The notes: generated by a model from the sequence alone, not told the origin. DNA of 64,000 nucleotides from Monodelphis domestica (GCF_027887165.1 NC_077229.1:346437380-346501379), one strand, 5' to 3'; shown: positions 50,539-62,604, counted from the first letter of the stretch. Numbers and translations: made by a program.

Positions 50539-50899
50539 TCTGTCAGGTGCTTCGGCTCCTCCCCGCCTGACGGTGACAGACCGCGCCCGCTGCTGCTGCG
50601 GACCCCGAGGGACCGCTCCGACCTGGACCCGCCTCCGAACTAGCGTCCTGCGCCTCGCTTCTCCACTGCAGCCGCGGTACCCGAGGCACCGGCCCCCACA
50701 ACTGCTTCTTGGCCCCGCTCTGCAGGCGTCTTCCTGGTCCTCACTCTCGCGGGAAGTGGATGTTGCTCGCGTTCCCGGCCACCCCCGCTTCCTCGCTTCA
50801 CAGGACCAAAACGTTCCTCTATCCGCCCCCGACGCCACAAGGCTCCGCCTCTTCTTCGGCGGGATAGGCTCTAGGAGGTGCTGGGGACAGCGCTCCCAG

Positions 50900-50909
50900 T
50901 ATCGCGAGA
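50900..50909. promoter_or_regulatory. TCGCGAGA element (promoter palindrome)
   Basis: TATCGCGAGA contains the 8-bp palindromic core TCGCGAGA of the TCTCGCGAGA promoter element, common in bidirectional CpG-island promoters. It lies about 370 bp upstream of the RELCH ATG and 14 bp before a possible donor (CCG|GTAGGT at 50922/50923) that could end a noncoding first exon on the plus strand. Confidence 0.5.
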
Positions 50910-51539
50910 ACGTCCTTAGCCGGTAGGTCCTGACCCAGCGCAGCTGTGACCGGCTTGGGGGGCGCGGTGCCTTGTAGGGCCCCTGTTGGGCGGGTCATTG
51001 GAATGGGGAGGTCACTGCCCGGGGCTTCCGCCTGTTTATCTTTAGCTCTGAGTCCCTGCGTGGGCCTTTCTCCACGTGTGGTGCGGAGGCGACCGTGATC
51101 CCTTTCCCTCCCCACGGGAGAGCTCCGAGCTGGTGGATTGGGGCCGGGGGAAGGAGCCTTATCTTCTTTCTTCATTCCCCGTGACCCTCCCCATCGCCGG
51201 CTTGGAAGCAAAACTTCCCCCGACTCGGTCGGTAGGTGCCCAGCCTTGGCGATCCTCAGTCCGGCTACTTCCTCACCTCTTCCCTTCCCTTTGCATCCAG
51301 GTGCCCCGGGAGGCCAGACCCTTGTCACCCTAGTACAGGTTCCAAATTAATGGATTAAAATTTATGTGTGTATACTATTTCTGAGAATGTTTTAAAAGGT
51401 GGAAAAATACGTAGGTTTACAAAGGAAACTCACAATATTGAAATCGTTTATTACATTTAAATTTACATAGATCTAAATATGACACGATTTCGATATGAGA
51501 ATCATGTAATAAATGCATATATAAAATATATCGTTGAAT

Positions 51540-51760
51540 TGTGTTGGACGCTTTCTGACCCCATTTGGAGTTTTCATGGTAAAGATACTGAAGTGGTTTG
51601 CCATTTCCTTCTCCAACTCATTTTGCTGGTGAGAAAACAGAGGCAAATAAGGTTAGGTGACTTACTCTGGGTCACACTGCTAGCTATGACTTGATTTGAT
51701 CTCAAGAAAACTCTTCTTGACTTCAGGTTCAGCACTCTAATCATTGCTCCACCTCATTAC
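51540..51760 (-). mobile_element. tRNA-derived SINE
   Basis: GACCCCATTTGGAGTTTTC, GAAGTGGTTTGCCATTTCC and a degenerate tRNA end. It is the first repeat to the right of the CpG island. Confidence 0.8.
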
Positions 51761-53160
51761 ATTCATTGCTTGCCTATAAAATGTTAGCTATTTTGACAAA
51801 TTTCAGCTATGCAATTGATAGTCAATAAATGTTTATAGAATTTTGAGGGATGTGAGAAATCCAAGGAACCGTTGAGGGTGTTTAGGATTATTTCCTCTCC
51901 CAATTCAGTTCAATAAGAAGCTGAAGCTCATAATAACTATTCGTCTTTTTCAGAGGATGCATCAACTTAATGTCAGAACAGATATGATTTCCAGTCCATT
52001 TCTGGTTCTATTATTTCCCTGGGATTTATTTTGTCATTTGTGTTTCAGTCAAGTTCTTTGAAACTTAAGTCTTTTCAAAACCATGTTTTAATTAAACTGA
52101 AACCTACCCAAGAATATGGTTATCTTAATAAATGAAAAAGCTAATGCTACTTCTTTGATTATCATCTCTTTTTTAATATATGTAATTATGGGAGTGGTTT
52201 TCCATTGGACATAAAACATTCCTTGGAAAATGTTAAATTAGAGATGTGTTCCATCTTTTTTTTTTTTTAGGATTAACGAAAGACCTCTGGTGTATTCACT
52301 TCAGTACTTCAAGAATTGAGGAATTTTGGAAAAATCTTTTGGTTATCCATCTCATCTTAGCCATACTTTGAATTATATGCCTACTTCATTCTTGCTGATT
52401 GACTAATTGCAGTACAGTTCCATATAGCAATGTATTAATTTGGTGTCCCTTGTATATATGATATTATAGCAATACAATGTCCTTTGTAACATAGTTGGAA
52501 AATGAAATATGATAAAGCATTCTTCCATTAATTTCAGACTCACAGTATTATAGGGTCATGAATTTAGAGCTGTAGGGAGCATAGAGACCTTCTAATTTAA
52601 CCCCCTCATTTTATAAAATTACTAAAAGTCACATAATAAATGGCATAGTCTTGATTTGAACCCAAGCCCTCCAATTCCAAATTTCACTTTCCATTATACC
52701 AGTTGCCACTCTCGCCGATCAGAAAACTAAAGCTCACAGTTGCCAAATCCAATAGTTTCTTAGTGACTAAGTAGGAATCAGAGTCAGTGTTTAAACCTAG
52801 GCCCCTTTTGGCATTTGTGTGTGTGTGTTTTCTCTTTTAGACATGTAGCCTATAGAACTAGTAATACTGCTCCTTGTAATGGTAGACCACCTCCTTGTAG
52901 GTACTCATTCCTGACCTCCACCTTTTAGATAAAATTATATAAAACATTTTTTTAGGGGTCAGGCACTATGCTAGTCTCTCAGAATACGAATTCAAACAAA
53001 AAGATTTCCTTCAAAGTTTAATTCATGAGGCTTTTCCTGATTTTTCCCAGCTGCTATGTATGTTTTATCTTTACCTATTTATAAGTTTCTTGAGGGTAAG
53101 GATGATTTCATCTTCTAGCAAAGTTCTTGGCACAGAGTAGGCAGTTAATATACTTCATAG

Positions 53161-53850
53161 TGTGAACTTTAGATTACTCCACCTTACTTAGTCTAACAAA
53201 AACAGAAATGTCTACACCCATACTTAAGAATTAAGTGTTTAGGAGAATGACATATGACAGACATGTGCTAGCAAATGACAAATCAGAAACAACTCACAGA
53301 CCCCTGGGCTAAGTCAAGCTTAACTACCATTGGTACTTGTGAGACTCAGGAAAGTGATGTAAAAAACAGTCTATATATTTTGCATCACTTCCTCTCTCCG
53401 GCCTCTTTCGGTGGAGAGGTGGCTCTGGTAGTAGCTTGCTGAGCGTTTTGGCATCTTGGCATGGTGGCAGCTATTGTCTGGTTTTGGCAGTGAGTTTTCC
53501 TTGATACTATACAGGGAGAAGTTGAGCAGCCTAGTTCAGGTGAGGCATCTTCACTGAGCTCTCTCGGAGTTTGGACTGATTCTTTTCTCCTTTACTTTCC
53601 AAACGCTATCCTCTTAGAAAAGCTTTTAATCTTCTTCAAAGACCTCATGGTGGAGGTCTTTGAACTCCCTCTGGCACTGGTCAGGCAGAAGAAATCCTAT
53701 ACCCTCTTCTCTCTCTTCTTCTTAATTCCTTCCCTCTATATTAATTAAAATCACCATAAATTTCCAAACTGACTTGGGTATTTTATTTGGAATTTTCTCT
53801 GGCGACCAAATTAATTTAGATTAGGTCACAACCCTAAAATTATCCTTACA
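53161..53850 (+). mobile_element. Endogenous-retrovirus LTR, same family as 10837-11573
   Basis: Starts TGTGAACTTTAGATTACTCC and ends AAAATTATCCTTACA. It contains TATATATTTTGCATC (possible TATA region, about 53371), TATATTAATTAAAATCACC and TCTGGCGACCAAATT near its 3' end. A perfect hairpin lies at 53635-53664. It follows an L2 3' end (52990-53160). Clean flanking duplication not seen. Confidence 0.75.
53635..53664. repeat. Perfect 12-bp hairpin inside the LTR
   Basis: TTCAAAGACCTC, a 6-base loop (ATGGTG), then GAGGTCTTTGAA. All 12 pairs are canonical. It lies between the possible TATA region and the polyadenylation-like AT-rich part of the LTR. Confidence 0.8.
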
Positions 53851-54356
53851 ATGGTTGATTGGTAGGGCTCCCAGCTCCCTTTCACTGTGTATTAAAGTGG
53901 TGTAACAGTGACCACCTCTTCAAGTTTTTTGTTTTTTTTTTTTATCACTGGGCATATGTGTGCCTGGAAGTGGTCCAGGTAGAGGCATATATATCTCTCA
54001 TGTATGTTCCATGGGAAGCATGGTTCTATGTGACTACTTTAGGAGACACATTAGGGACTAACAAACATGGTACTTGGTGGGGCCACCATTATTAATACTA
54101 GAAATAAAGGGCGTGATGTCTGTGCAAATGTGTGAGTACATGCGTCAAAGTATTTCATATGTTATAACTAAATCTTCACTACATTTTACAGATAGACAAA
54201 CTGAAGTATGGAGAAAATGAAATGATTTGGACATGGTCACTTTGAGAGCATACATAATGTGACAATCTTTTGTTAAGGTCAGTGAGATAAACCTTCTCTC
54301 TAATAACATTAATTTTCATAGCACCTCTGGAAGGAATGTTACATATAAAACATTAA

Positions 54357-54600
54357 TTGTTGTTCAGTAGTTTTAGCATGTCTGACTCTTTGTGACCCCA
54401 TTAAGGGTTTTCTTGGTAAAGATACTGGAGTGGTTTGCCATTTCTATTTCTAACTCATTTTACAGGTGAGGAAATGAAGCAGACAGGTGAAGTGACTTGT
54501 CCTGAATCGCACATCTTTTAAGTGACTGAGCCTGTTTTTGAACTTGAGTTTTCCTGACTTCAGGTCTAGAACTCTTTCTATATTTGGAAGCCTAGCTGCC
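54357..54600 (-). mobile_element. tRNA-derived SINE
   Basis: TGTTGTTCAGTAGTTTTAGC, CTTTGTGACCCCATTAAGG, GGAGTGGTTTGCCATTTC and a CCTAGCTGCC end. A MIR-like remnant lies at 54150-54245. Confidence 0.85.
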
Positions 54601-55674
54601 TTAATTGTTATATGTAACCTAATTTTATTTCCTGCCTTTCTTTGTACTCACTAAATTGCCATATTGGATTGAAGCTTTTTACTAGGGAATTGTATTAGGT
54701 ATCCAGTGAAAACTGTTAACTATTAATTTTTTAAACAAATTTTGACCTATACCATGTATCTCTTTCTATCACAAATCCATGAGAGTTTTCTTCAAATACA
54801 ATTGATTATTCCTAATCCTGAAAGTGGGAAGAGGGGAAAGGAGTTAGAGAACTGTAAGGAGTAGGGTAGGTAGGGGACCGAATGACTGATGAAATATCCA
54901 ACCACAAGTATTTTTAAGAAGGAAGAACTAGTTGTCTATCAGTCCAATTGTTCCTCTATAACTGCATTGCCTAGTTAGTATTTCTTGGTATACAAGACCA
55001 AAATTGACATAATTGACTTGGTAGACAACAAGAGTGCCATTATACTTTTTACTTCGGAAACTGGAGAATAATTTGAAAAAGGTGTGTCTAGAGTTGGTTT
55101 GTTGACAGAATTAAGCAACTAGCTGAGTTAAAGAGTTCTATAACTCTACTTCAATTAAGATCTCTTATAAAGGATCCCTATCAAATGGGATGATGGCTAC
55201 TGATTAATGAAGTCTCTTCCTAGAATGTTTTTAGGAAAGGTACTATAGAAGCCAGTTGGCCCCAACCAATTAACAGAGACAGCTATAGCTCAGAGAAATT
55301 AGGGAATGGCAGGTACAAGGTCATATTAGTAATAATTGGCAAAGGTAAGGTTTGAAGCAAGGTCCTCTGACATCAGATCCTCAACTCTTGCCATTGTACT
55401 GCTATGCCTGTAGTCATGAGAATACCATAAATGACTTTAAGATTTCATATTCAGAAAGAATATTAAAAATGCTTCTGCTAAGCTGGTTAAAAATCAAATG
55501 AATTTAGCATCTTTCTCAAGAAGTACCTAAAAGTTCTTTCCTGTATATGTAGCTTCCTATGTATGTCTGCAGCTTTATAATTCCATTTACATTAATCTCT
55601 CTTACTACATAAGAGCTAGATGAGGGGCCAGTTAAAAATACCATCAGACTCATAGCTTCTGTAGCTTAGCAATA

Positions 55675-55852
55675 ATGATGATGATAAATAGCTAGCATTT
55701 ATACAGCATTTTAGATTTATAAAATATTTTATATATATTATCTCATTTTAAATACCATTTTACAGATGAGAAGGTTAAGTTACTTATTGGGATCATACAG
55801 CCAGTAAGGCAAGATTCAAACTCAGGGTCTTCCTGACATCAAGTCCAATACT
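55675..55852 (-). repeat. MIR/THER-like SINE
   Basis: AGCTAGCATTTATACAGC, TTATCTCATTTTAAATACC, ATTTTACAGATGAGAAGG and TCAAACTCAGGGTCTTCCTG. A weaker relative lies at 55282-55410. Confidence 0.7.
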
Positions 55853-56504
55853 TATATAAACATTTTCTATAGAAATATCTGGCATTGGCTCTGGTCAACA
55901 TTAATTGACCTATAAATGACTTATTAATAATACATAGGAGTTATGCTTATTGACAGGTGTTGAAGTATCACCCACATCCTCACAGCACTAATAAAAATTG
56001 CTGATCTGTAATATTTTTAATCTGATAATTATTAAACTTTAATTTTTTCTTTTTCCCTCATAACTTTTAATAGTAATCAGGTCTTTGGCAATATTTTTTG
56101 TGAAGAAGAGGCAGGACTTTGAAAGATTTAGAGAGTTAGTAAGACATTTATATCTTTGATAACCAAAGGAAAAATGATAGTCTGATTACAACTTTTGCAA
56201 ACAACAATATTATTTAAATTTGTGTACATTTTATGCAATAATCTGCAGAAATCTCCTTTGCCTCCTGGTCACTATTTAGCTATCCCTCCCTCTTCAAAGA
56301 ATTAAAGAGCAAAAGAAAAGGGGAATGTCATTAGCAGCCTCTAGTGGCCATAAGTGTATATTCCATTTACCTCTCATAACAGGGAAATAAGAATGAAGAA
56401 ATTTAATATAATATAAAAGGAAGAAAATATAGCAAACCAAAGGGATTTATTATACATGAAACTGTCATATTTTACTAAATGAGCAGGTCTCATTTTAATT
56501 TTAG

Positions 56505-57055
56505 ATACGTTCAGTCGTTTTTAGTCGTGTCCAACTCTTCATGACCCCATTTGGGGTTTTCCTGGCAAAGATACTTGAATGGTTTGCTATTTCCTTCTCC
56601 AGCTCATTTTACAAATGAGGGCACTGAGGCAAAGGTGATTAAATGACTTACCCAGGGTCACATAGCTAGTGTTTGATTTAAATTTATATCCAATAACTCC
56701 ATGAATTATGTTTTATAAGATTTATTAGTAATTACTTGAAGTAGAAGAAATAAAATAACAAAGTACAAAACTTAAAAAAATGATCACAGGAGTGAACTTC
56801 TCCTGCCTGGCTCTCACCCAACCTACACTCCTGCCTTCCCAGGAGCAGAGAGAGAGGGAGAAGCTACACAAAGTTTTTATTTTCCCTATGTTAGTACATA
56901 ACATAGATACATAAATGAGATGCTGGGAAAGAGAGTTCTAGGGAGCAAATCTAATTATATACTAGTAAATGCCCGAGGTCAGATTTGAACTCATGAAGAT
57001 GAATTTTCCTGACTTCAGGACCATTACCATATTTACTCTTATCTAGCTGCCTGAT
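56505..57055 (-). repeat. tRNA-derived SINE split by the 56671-56961 insertion
   Basis: Left half 56505-56670 shows CCCATTTGGGGTTTTCCTGG and TTTCCTTCTCCAGCTCATTTTAC; right half 56962-57055 shows CCGAGGTCAGATTTGAACTC and ends TATCTAGCTGCC. Confidence 0.8.
56671..56961 (-). mobile_element. Solo LTR-like insertion splitting a SINE
   Basis: A 291-bp segment interrupts a minus SINE between CTAGT (56666-56670) and CTAGT (56962-56966). On the minus strand it carries AATAAATCTTATAAAA and ends ...ATCAAACA when the duplication is taken as CTAG; its 5' end is TATATAAT rather than TG. It fits a small degraded LTR. Confidence 0.55.
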
Positions 57056-57490
57056 TTTAGGTATACTATTTCCAAAAGATAGACCAGGAAAGCAAAATAA
57101 TAATTTTAATGGGTAACAAATCACAGGAAAATTGGAATTTCTTAAGCCTTTTTATTCAAATTAGTATGTTTTTTCATTTCATAAAGACATTTATCAGTAT
57201 AGGATAAAATTAGAAAATGTCATTCAACTGTTAGTCTTCAAAGAATCATTAGTTTTGCTTACATAAGTCTTTTGGTCTCATGCTTTAGGACTTTAAATGT
57301 CCATTTTTTCATTGGCTATCCCTTCTTCCATTGCATGACAAAACCCTTGTATGCTTCAGTGGATCTTCATTAGTTGTAGAAAAAATTTATCACCATATGG
57401 CTAATATCCTGATAACAACCCTCCCTAAATTCAACTAGGCTTGTCCTTCAGTGACAGACACAGAATATTTTTCAGCTTTTTTACAGTTTT

Positions 57491-57692
57491 ATTTTTTTTA
57501 AACCCTTACCTTCCATCTTGGAGTCAATACTGTGTATTGGCTCCGAGGCAGAAGAGTGGTAAAGGCTAGGCAATGGGGGTCAAGTGACTTGCCCAGGGTC
57601 ACACAGCTGGGAAGTGTCTGAGGCCAGATTTGAACCTAGGATCTCCTATCTCTAGGCCTGGATCTCAATCCACTGAGCTACCCAGCTGCCCC
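57491..57692 (-). mobile_element. MAR1-type SINE
   Basis: Near full length: poly-T end, AAACCCTTACCTTCCATC, CAATGGGGGTCAAGTGACTT, and CACTGAGCTACCCAGCTGCC. Perfect 12-bp duplication TTTTACAGTTTT at 57479-57490 and 57693-57704. Confidence 0.9.
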
Positions 57693-58106
57693 TTTTACAG
57701 TTTTTTGAGACTTGCCAAAGCTTATTCTTTCCTAGTTTAGCACTTGAAGTTCTATGATCACCTCTATGGCACAGTCAGATATTGGAGTAAGATTATGTTT
57801 TCCAAATTTCCTATAAAATTTTGATGTGGCATGTTTATTGTAGAATTTTTTTTCAGAAATTGTGGATGGGCAGCCATAATAGGATTTTTGTGATCTATAT
57901 TATTTCATAAGGAATCTACATATTTTACTTTTCTCATCTTTATTTAGTTGTCCATTACAGTTTGGGTCAGAAGCTTTTCAATAGGAAAAGACTAGATCAG
58001 GTGCTTTGGGGCAAATTATACGGAAAAATTTCATCTGAATTAGCAATATACCAAAGTAGAGTTGTCTTTTTAGAGAAATGAATTCTCTATTACTAACAGT
58101 CTTCTA

Positions 58107-58345
58107 GAGGTAGTTAGGAGGCCTGGTGGATAGAGTTTAGGCTTGGAGTCAGGAAGACTTCCTGAGTTCAAATCTGGCCCCAGCCAACTAGCTAAGTGAC
58201 TTTGGTCAAGTCACTTAACCCTGTGCCTCAATTTCCTTATTTGTAAAATGAGCTAAAGAAGGAAATAGCATACCACTACAGTATCTTTGCTAAGAAAATC
58301 CCAAATTGGGTCACAAAGAGTTGGATATGATTGAAAAACAACAAA
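58107..58345 (+). mobile_element. tRNA-derived SINE
   Basis: GGTGGATAGAGTTTAGGC, GAGTTCAAATCTGGCCCC, AAGTCACTTAACCC and CCCAAATTGGGTCACAAAG with an AACAACAAAG tail. Confidence 0.85.
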
Positions 58346-59552
58346 GCAGTCTTCATTTAAAAACTGAATGACCAATTGTCAATCATGTTGTATAAGGGAT
58401 TCCTGCTGGGATGTGGCTTGGACTAGATCATCCATGAGGTCTCTGAAAATGCTGAGATTGTTAATTTCATAAAGGCTGTGAATTCCTGTACCAATGCCTT
58501 GAATATTCATAGTGAAGGGAACAGAAACCAGGAATGGGAAATGAATGCATTGATAATTAAGGAGTTTTCTGAAGATTAAATTCTTGTATGACAAAGGTGA
58601 CCATGCTTCAAAAAGAAAACATCATAAATCTATGCTTTAGGAAGACTATTTTGACAACCAAGTAGATGATAGATTGGAAAGATGAGAGAGTAACTAGGGA
58701 GACTGGTTATCTCTATTTTACAATAATCCAGGCAAAAATAATGAAAAACTGAACAATGGTAGTAGCCATTTAAATAGGGGGAAAAGGGTCAGGTATGAAA
58801 GATGTAGACTATGGGAATAATGAAGGATTAATCAAGGCTGACTCCAAGATTGTGAACCTAAATGATAAAAGGAATGGAGCATTTTCCCTTGAGGAACGAT
58901 AGATTCAGAGAGAAGGTAATTAATTTTCCTTTGGAAATCATGTGTTTGAGATTTGTTTAGGAGATGTAGGTGGAGATTCTTATAGGCAGTTGGCATTCAG
59001 GAGAGATTAGGGTTGAATATGGAAATTTGTAAGTCTTTTTTTTTTTCTTTTTGCACAATGAACTGTGAAGCTATTATATGCACCTCTCCTTTTTTTAAAA
59101 ATAGGTGATACATTCAATGTGTGACATTCCAAGTTGAACTGTTTGTTCATGATTTCTTCTGGCCTTCTTTTCTGTGGACTTTTTTCTTTTTCTTGGAGGG
59201 GGGAACGCTATGCTATCCTTATGCTTACTTCTCCATCCTATGATCTCCCATTGAAAACAAAACAAGGAAAAATTGTAACACACATGCATCATCAACACAA
59301 ATTCCTACAATGTCCAATTCATTCTGCAACTTGTTTCTATCACCTCTTTCGGGATGTGAGTAGCTTTTCAATCATTACTGAATTGATCTAAGTTCTTTAG
59401 TCTTTCAAAATTGTTTATCTTTACGATGTTATTATTCTATACACTTTTCTCCTGGTCTTCTTGTCACTTCACCTTGTATTGATTCATCCAGATGTTCCCA
59501 ATTTTCTCTGAAACCATTGTTCCTTTTGCTATTTCTTAATACTGTAGTAATA

Positions 59553-60596
59553 AGTATCATAATTAATAGCTAGCATCTATATAGCACTTTAAATTTTGAA
59601 AAGTCCTTTATATGTGTTAAATCATTTGATCTGCAGAACAACTCTGAGATAGGTATTATTATCCCCATTTTATAGATGGGGAAACTGAGACACAGAGAAT
59701 TCCCCCCCTTTTTTTATTTAGAATATGTTTCCATGGTTATATCATTCATGATCCCTCTCCTGTTCTTTCCTCCCCCCTCCTGAATCCAATAAACAGTTCC
59801 ATTGTTTATTTCTGTGTTATTCATATCTTCAGTAGCATGATCCTTTAACATCAAAACCCAATCATATCCTTATCACACTACGTGATTGATCACATATTTT
59901 TCTAATACATTTCCTTTTCCATAGTTCTTCCTCTGGATGTGGGCAGCATTCTTTCTCCTAAGTTTCTCTGGATTGTCCTAGGTCATTGCATTGCTGCTAG
60001 TAGAAAAGTCTTCTACATTTGATTGTGCCATAATGTTTCAGTCTCTGTGTACAATGTTCTCCTGGTTCTGCTCCTTTCCCTCTGCATTAGTTCCTGGAGG
60101 TCATTCTAGTTCACATGGAATTTCTCCAGTTCATTATTCCTTTTAGCATAATAATATTCCATCACCAACATATATCACAGTTTATTGAGCCATTCCATAA
60201 TTGATGGACACCCCCTCATTTTCCCATTTTTTTGCTACCACAAAGAGCATGGCTATAAATATTTTTGTAAAAGTCTTTTTCATTATTATCTCTTTGGGGT
60301 ACAAACCCAGCAGTGGTATGACTAGGTCAAAGGGTTAGGCATTCTTTTAGTGTCCTATGGGCATAGTTCCAAATTGCCCTCCAGGATGGTTGGACCAATT
60401 CACAACTCCACCAGCAGTGTATTAGTGTCCCAGTTTTGCCACATCCTTTCCAGTATTTATTACTTTCTTTTGCTGCCATATTGGAGGCACAGAGAATTTA
60501 AGTGATTTGCCCAGGGTCATATAATTAGCAAGTGTTTAAAACAGGATTTGAACTCAAATGTTCCTAACTCCAAGTCCCACACAGTATCCACTGTAA
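59553..60596 (-). repeat. MIR/THER-like SINE interrupted by a younger L1
   Basis: Left part 59553-59701 (TAGCATCTATATAGCACTTTAAA to GGGAAACTGAGACACAGAGAA) and right part 60488-60596 (GCCCAGGGTCATATAATTAGC to CAGTATCCACTG) form one SINE when the inner L1 is removed. Confidence 0.65.
59702..60487 (-). mobile_element. Younger L1 fragment inserted in the SINE
   Basis: Minus-oriented L1 3' segment. The plus strand begins with C and T runs (the A-rich end) and later shows GTTCTCCTGGTTCTGCTCC and GTGGTATGACTAGGTCAAAGGG. It is flanked by CACAGAGAATT at 59691-59701 and 60488-60498, an 11-bp target-site duplication. Confidence 0.75.
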
Positions 60597-61194
60597 TAGT
60601 AATATTCTATTATATTCATATACCATATTTTTTTCAACAATTCTAAATTGAAACCATCCCTTTATTTTCTTCTTCATTTGGTTTCTTTGGGGTATAGGCT
60701 TAGTAGTAGTATCACTTCATCAAAGTGTGCATTTAGGACACAATTACAAATTGCTTTTCAGAGTGACTAGACCAGTTCTAAAGTTCTACCACTACCATAT
60801 CAGTGTGCCTCTTTTCTTTGCTAACTTTTGTCATCTTTGCCTGTTTGATCAGTCTGAGGTAGAAACTCAGCATTGCTTTAATTTGCATTTCTCAATTATT
60901 AGTGATATGGAACATTTTTATGTTATAGATGATCTTTATTTCTTTCTCTGAAAGCTTCCTATTCATTTCCTTTGACTATCTATTATGGAAGGGGTCTAAT
61001 TCTTAGAAACTTGAATTAGTTCTTTGAAGATCTTAGATATGAAACCTTTTCATAGAAACTTTGTAGGAAGATTATTTCTCAATTAATGCTTTTCCTTCTC
61101 ATTTTAACTTCATTAGTTTTGTTTGTGAATACTTAAAATCTGTGTAATAAGAATTCATTTTGATTTTCTTTTCAAATCATTCTTAACTTTGCTG

Positions 61195-62535
61195 ACTTCC
61201 ATCAGTTAGATATCTCAAATTGCATGTCTCATAGGAATCTTAAATTCAACATGCCTAAAAATGAACTCATTACCTTCCGATCCCCCAAACCTTTCTTTCT
61301 TCCTAACTTCCTTATTACTATCGATGGTACCACCACCATCCTCTTAGGCTCAGAACCTAAGTTTCATTTCCATCTCTTCACTGTTACCTTCCTTATTTGG
61401 TCTTTGACCAAGTCCTGCCATTTGTACCACTAACATTTTCTCTCCTTTTACCTTATTACTGCCCTAGTGCAGGTCTAGATGGCCTTGTTCTTAGATTATT
61501 GCAATGGATTTTTGGACTCCCTTCCTGAATTCTCTCATACTCTAGTCTATATTCTACTGGAGGGGTCATCAATTGCCCTAAAGCTTATGTCCTACAGTGT
61601 ATATCATCTTCCTACCCGTTAAACTCTAGCGGATCCTTATCACCTATAGGATCAGACATTAAAACTTCTATCTGGCCTTCAAAGATCTTCACAACCTGTC
61701 TCCCTCATCTTTTTAGTATTTTTATACTACTCCTATCCCCCACCTGGCTAATATACCATGTGATCAGTTATAATGACCTCCTTGTGTTCTGTGGAAAATT
61801 AATATTGAATTGCCAAATCATGTTTCTCCTTAGTTACCTCTCAGGATCAGGATCAAACAGTCTGATTCTAAGCTGGGGCTATACCAGAGTTTCTCCGGAC
61901 TATGAAAATGGATTCAGATAACGGCAGGGCTGGCCAGCATGGTGAACCCTCATTTGCCACAGCCATTTGAAAGATTTAGAGAAGTTAGCAAGCTCTAGCA
62001 ACCATGTTGGAAGGCTGACTGTGATGGCATCCTCCTTGTATATTCCTCTTGCAAGAGGAATGCAGTGCTCTTTTTCCTCCTTTTTGGACTTGTTAGATTC
62101 TGGAGAGAGTTATCTGACCAAGTTAGGTTATATATAGGTTTATAAATAATTTTAAAATTACAAAATACTGCCTCTTGAGAATTGCAATTGTTATTGTCCC
62201 TTGCAGAAGACACTCCATTCCCTCACCCCTGGCATTTTCACTTGCTGTCCCTCATGCCTGAGATGCTCTCTTTCCCTTTTCTTCCTCCTAGCTTTCCTTG
62301 TTTCCTTTAAGTTTAAGCTAAAATCCTACCTTCTACACAGCTATTATTCTTGATTCACCTTAATTCTAATGCCTTCTCTCTGGTCATTATCTTCAGGTTG
62401 TTCTGTATATATCCTTTTTTATACACACTTATTTGCATATTGTCCCCTCCTTAGTAGACCTTTGTGTCTCCAAAATTTAGCACAGTACCTGGCACATAGA
62501 AGGCCCTTAAGAAATATTTATTGATTGACTATTTT
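61195..62535 (+). repeat. L2 LINE, split by a foreign segment
   Basis: L2 sequence at 61195-61740 and again at 62210-62535, ending GTACCTGGCACATAGAAGGCCCTTAAG. The 470 bases between (61745-62210) are not L2 and are unassigned; they may be another insertion. Confidence 0.65.
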
Positions 62536-62604
62536 TGTTTGCTCACCAACTCTTCTATCCAAAGGTACAAAATATTTTTCCTTGCTTCTCTGATTTTTCT
62601 ATTA

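Larger units (their letters stand above)
49920..51330. promoter_or_regulatory. CpG island / divergent promoter of RELCH (minus) and probably PIGN (plus)
   Basis: The only strongly GC- and CpG-rich block in the window. It covers RELCH exon 1 and about 800 bp upstream. It contains a YY1-type site on the RELCH start codon, a TCGCGAGA palindrome, a CTCGCGGGAAGTG stretch (E2F/ETS-like, about 50744-50756) and several further ETS-like CTTCC cores. No TATA box is evident near the likely starts. In human and other mammals RELCH and PIGN are head-to-head neighbours, so a shared bidirectional promoter is inferred. The plus-strand partner is not proven by sequence here. Confidence 0.8.
59400..61165 (-). 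mobile_element. Old L1 LINE (outer element of a three-level nest)
   Basis: L1-type text in minus orientation at 59400-59550 and 60605-61165. The two halves join smoothly once the inserted SINE (59553-60596, itself interrupted) is removed. An 8-bp repeat TAGTAATA lies at both joins (59545-59552 and 60597-60604). Confidence 0.6.

Noticed and set aside
50281..51328. Several long open frames on both strands in the CpG island (for example 50281-50484, 50494-50838, 50573-50926, 50819-51328)
   Set aside because: GC-rich DNA has few stop codons. The products are Arg/Pro/Ala-rich without domains and overlap exon 1 or the promoter.
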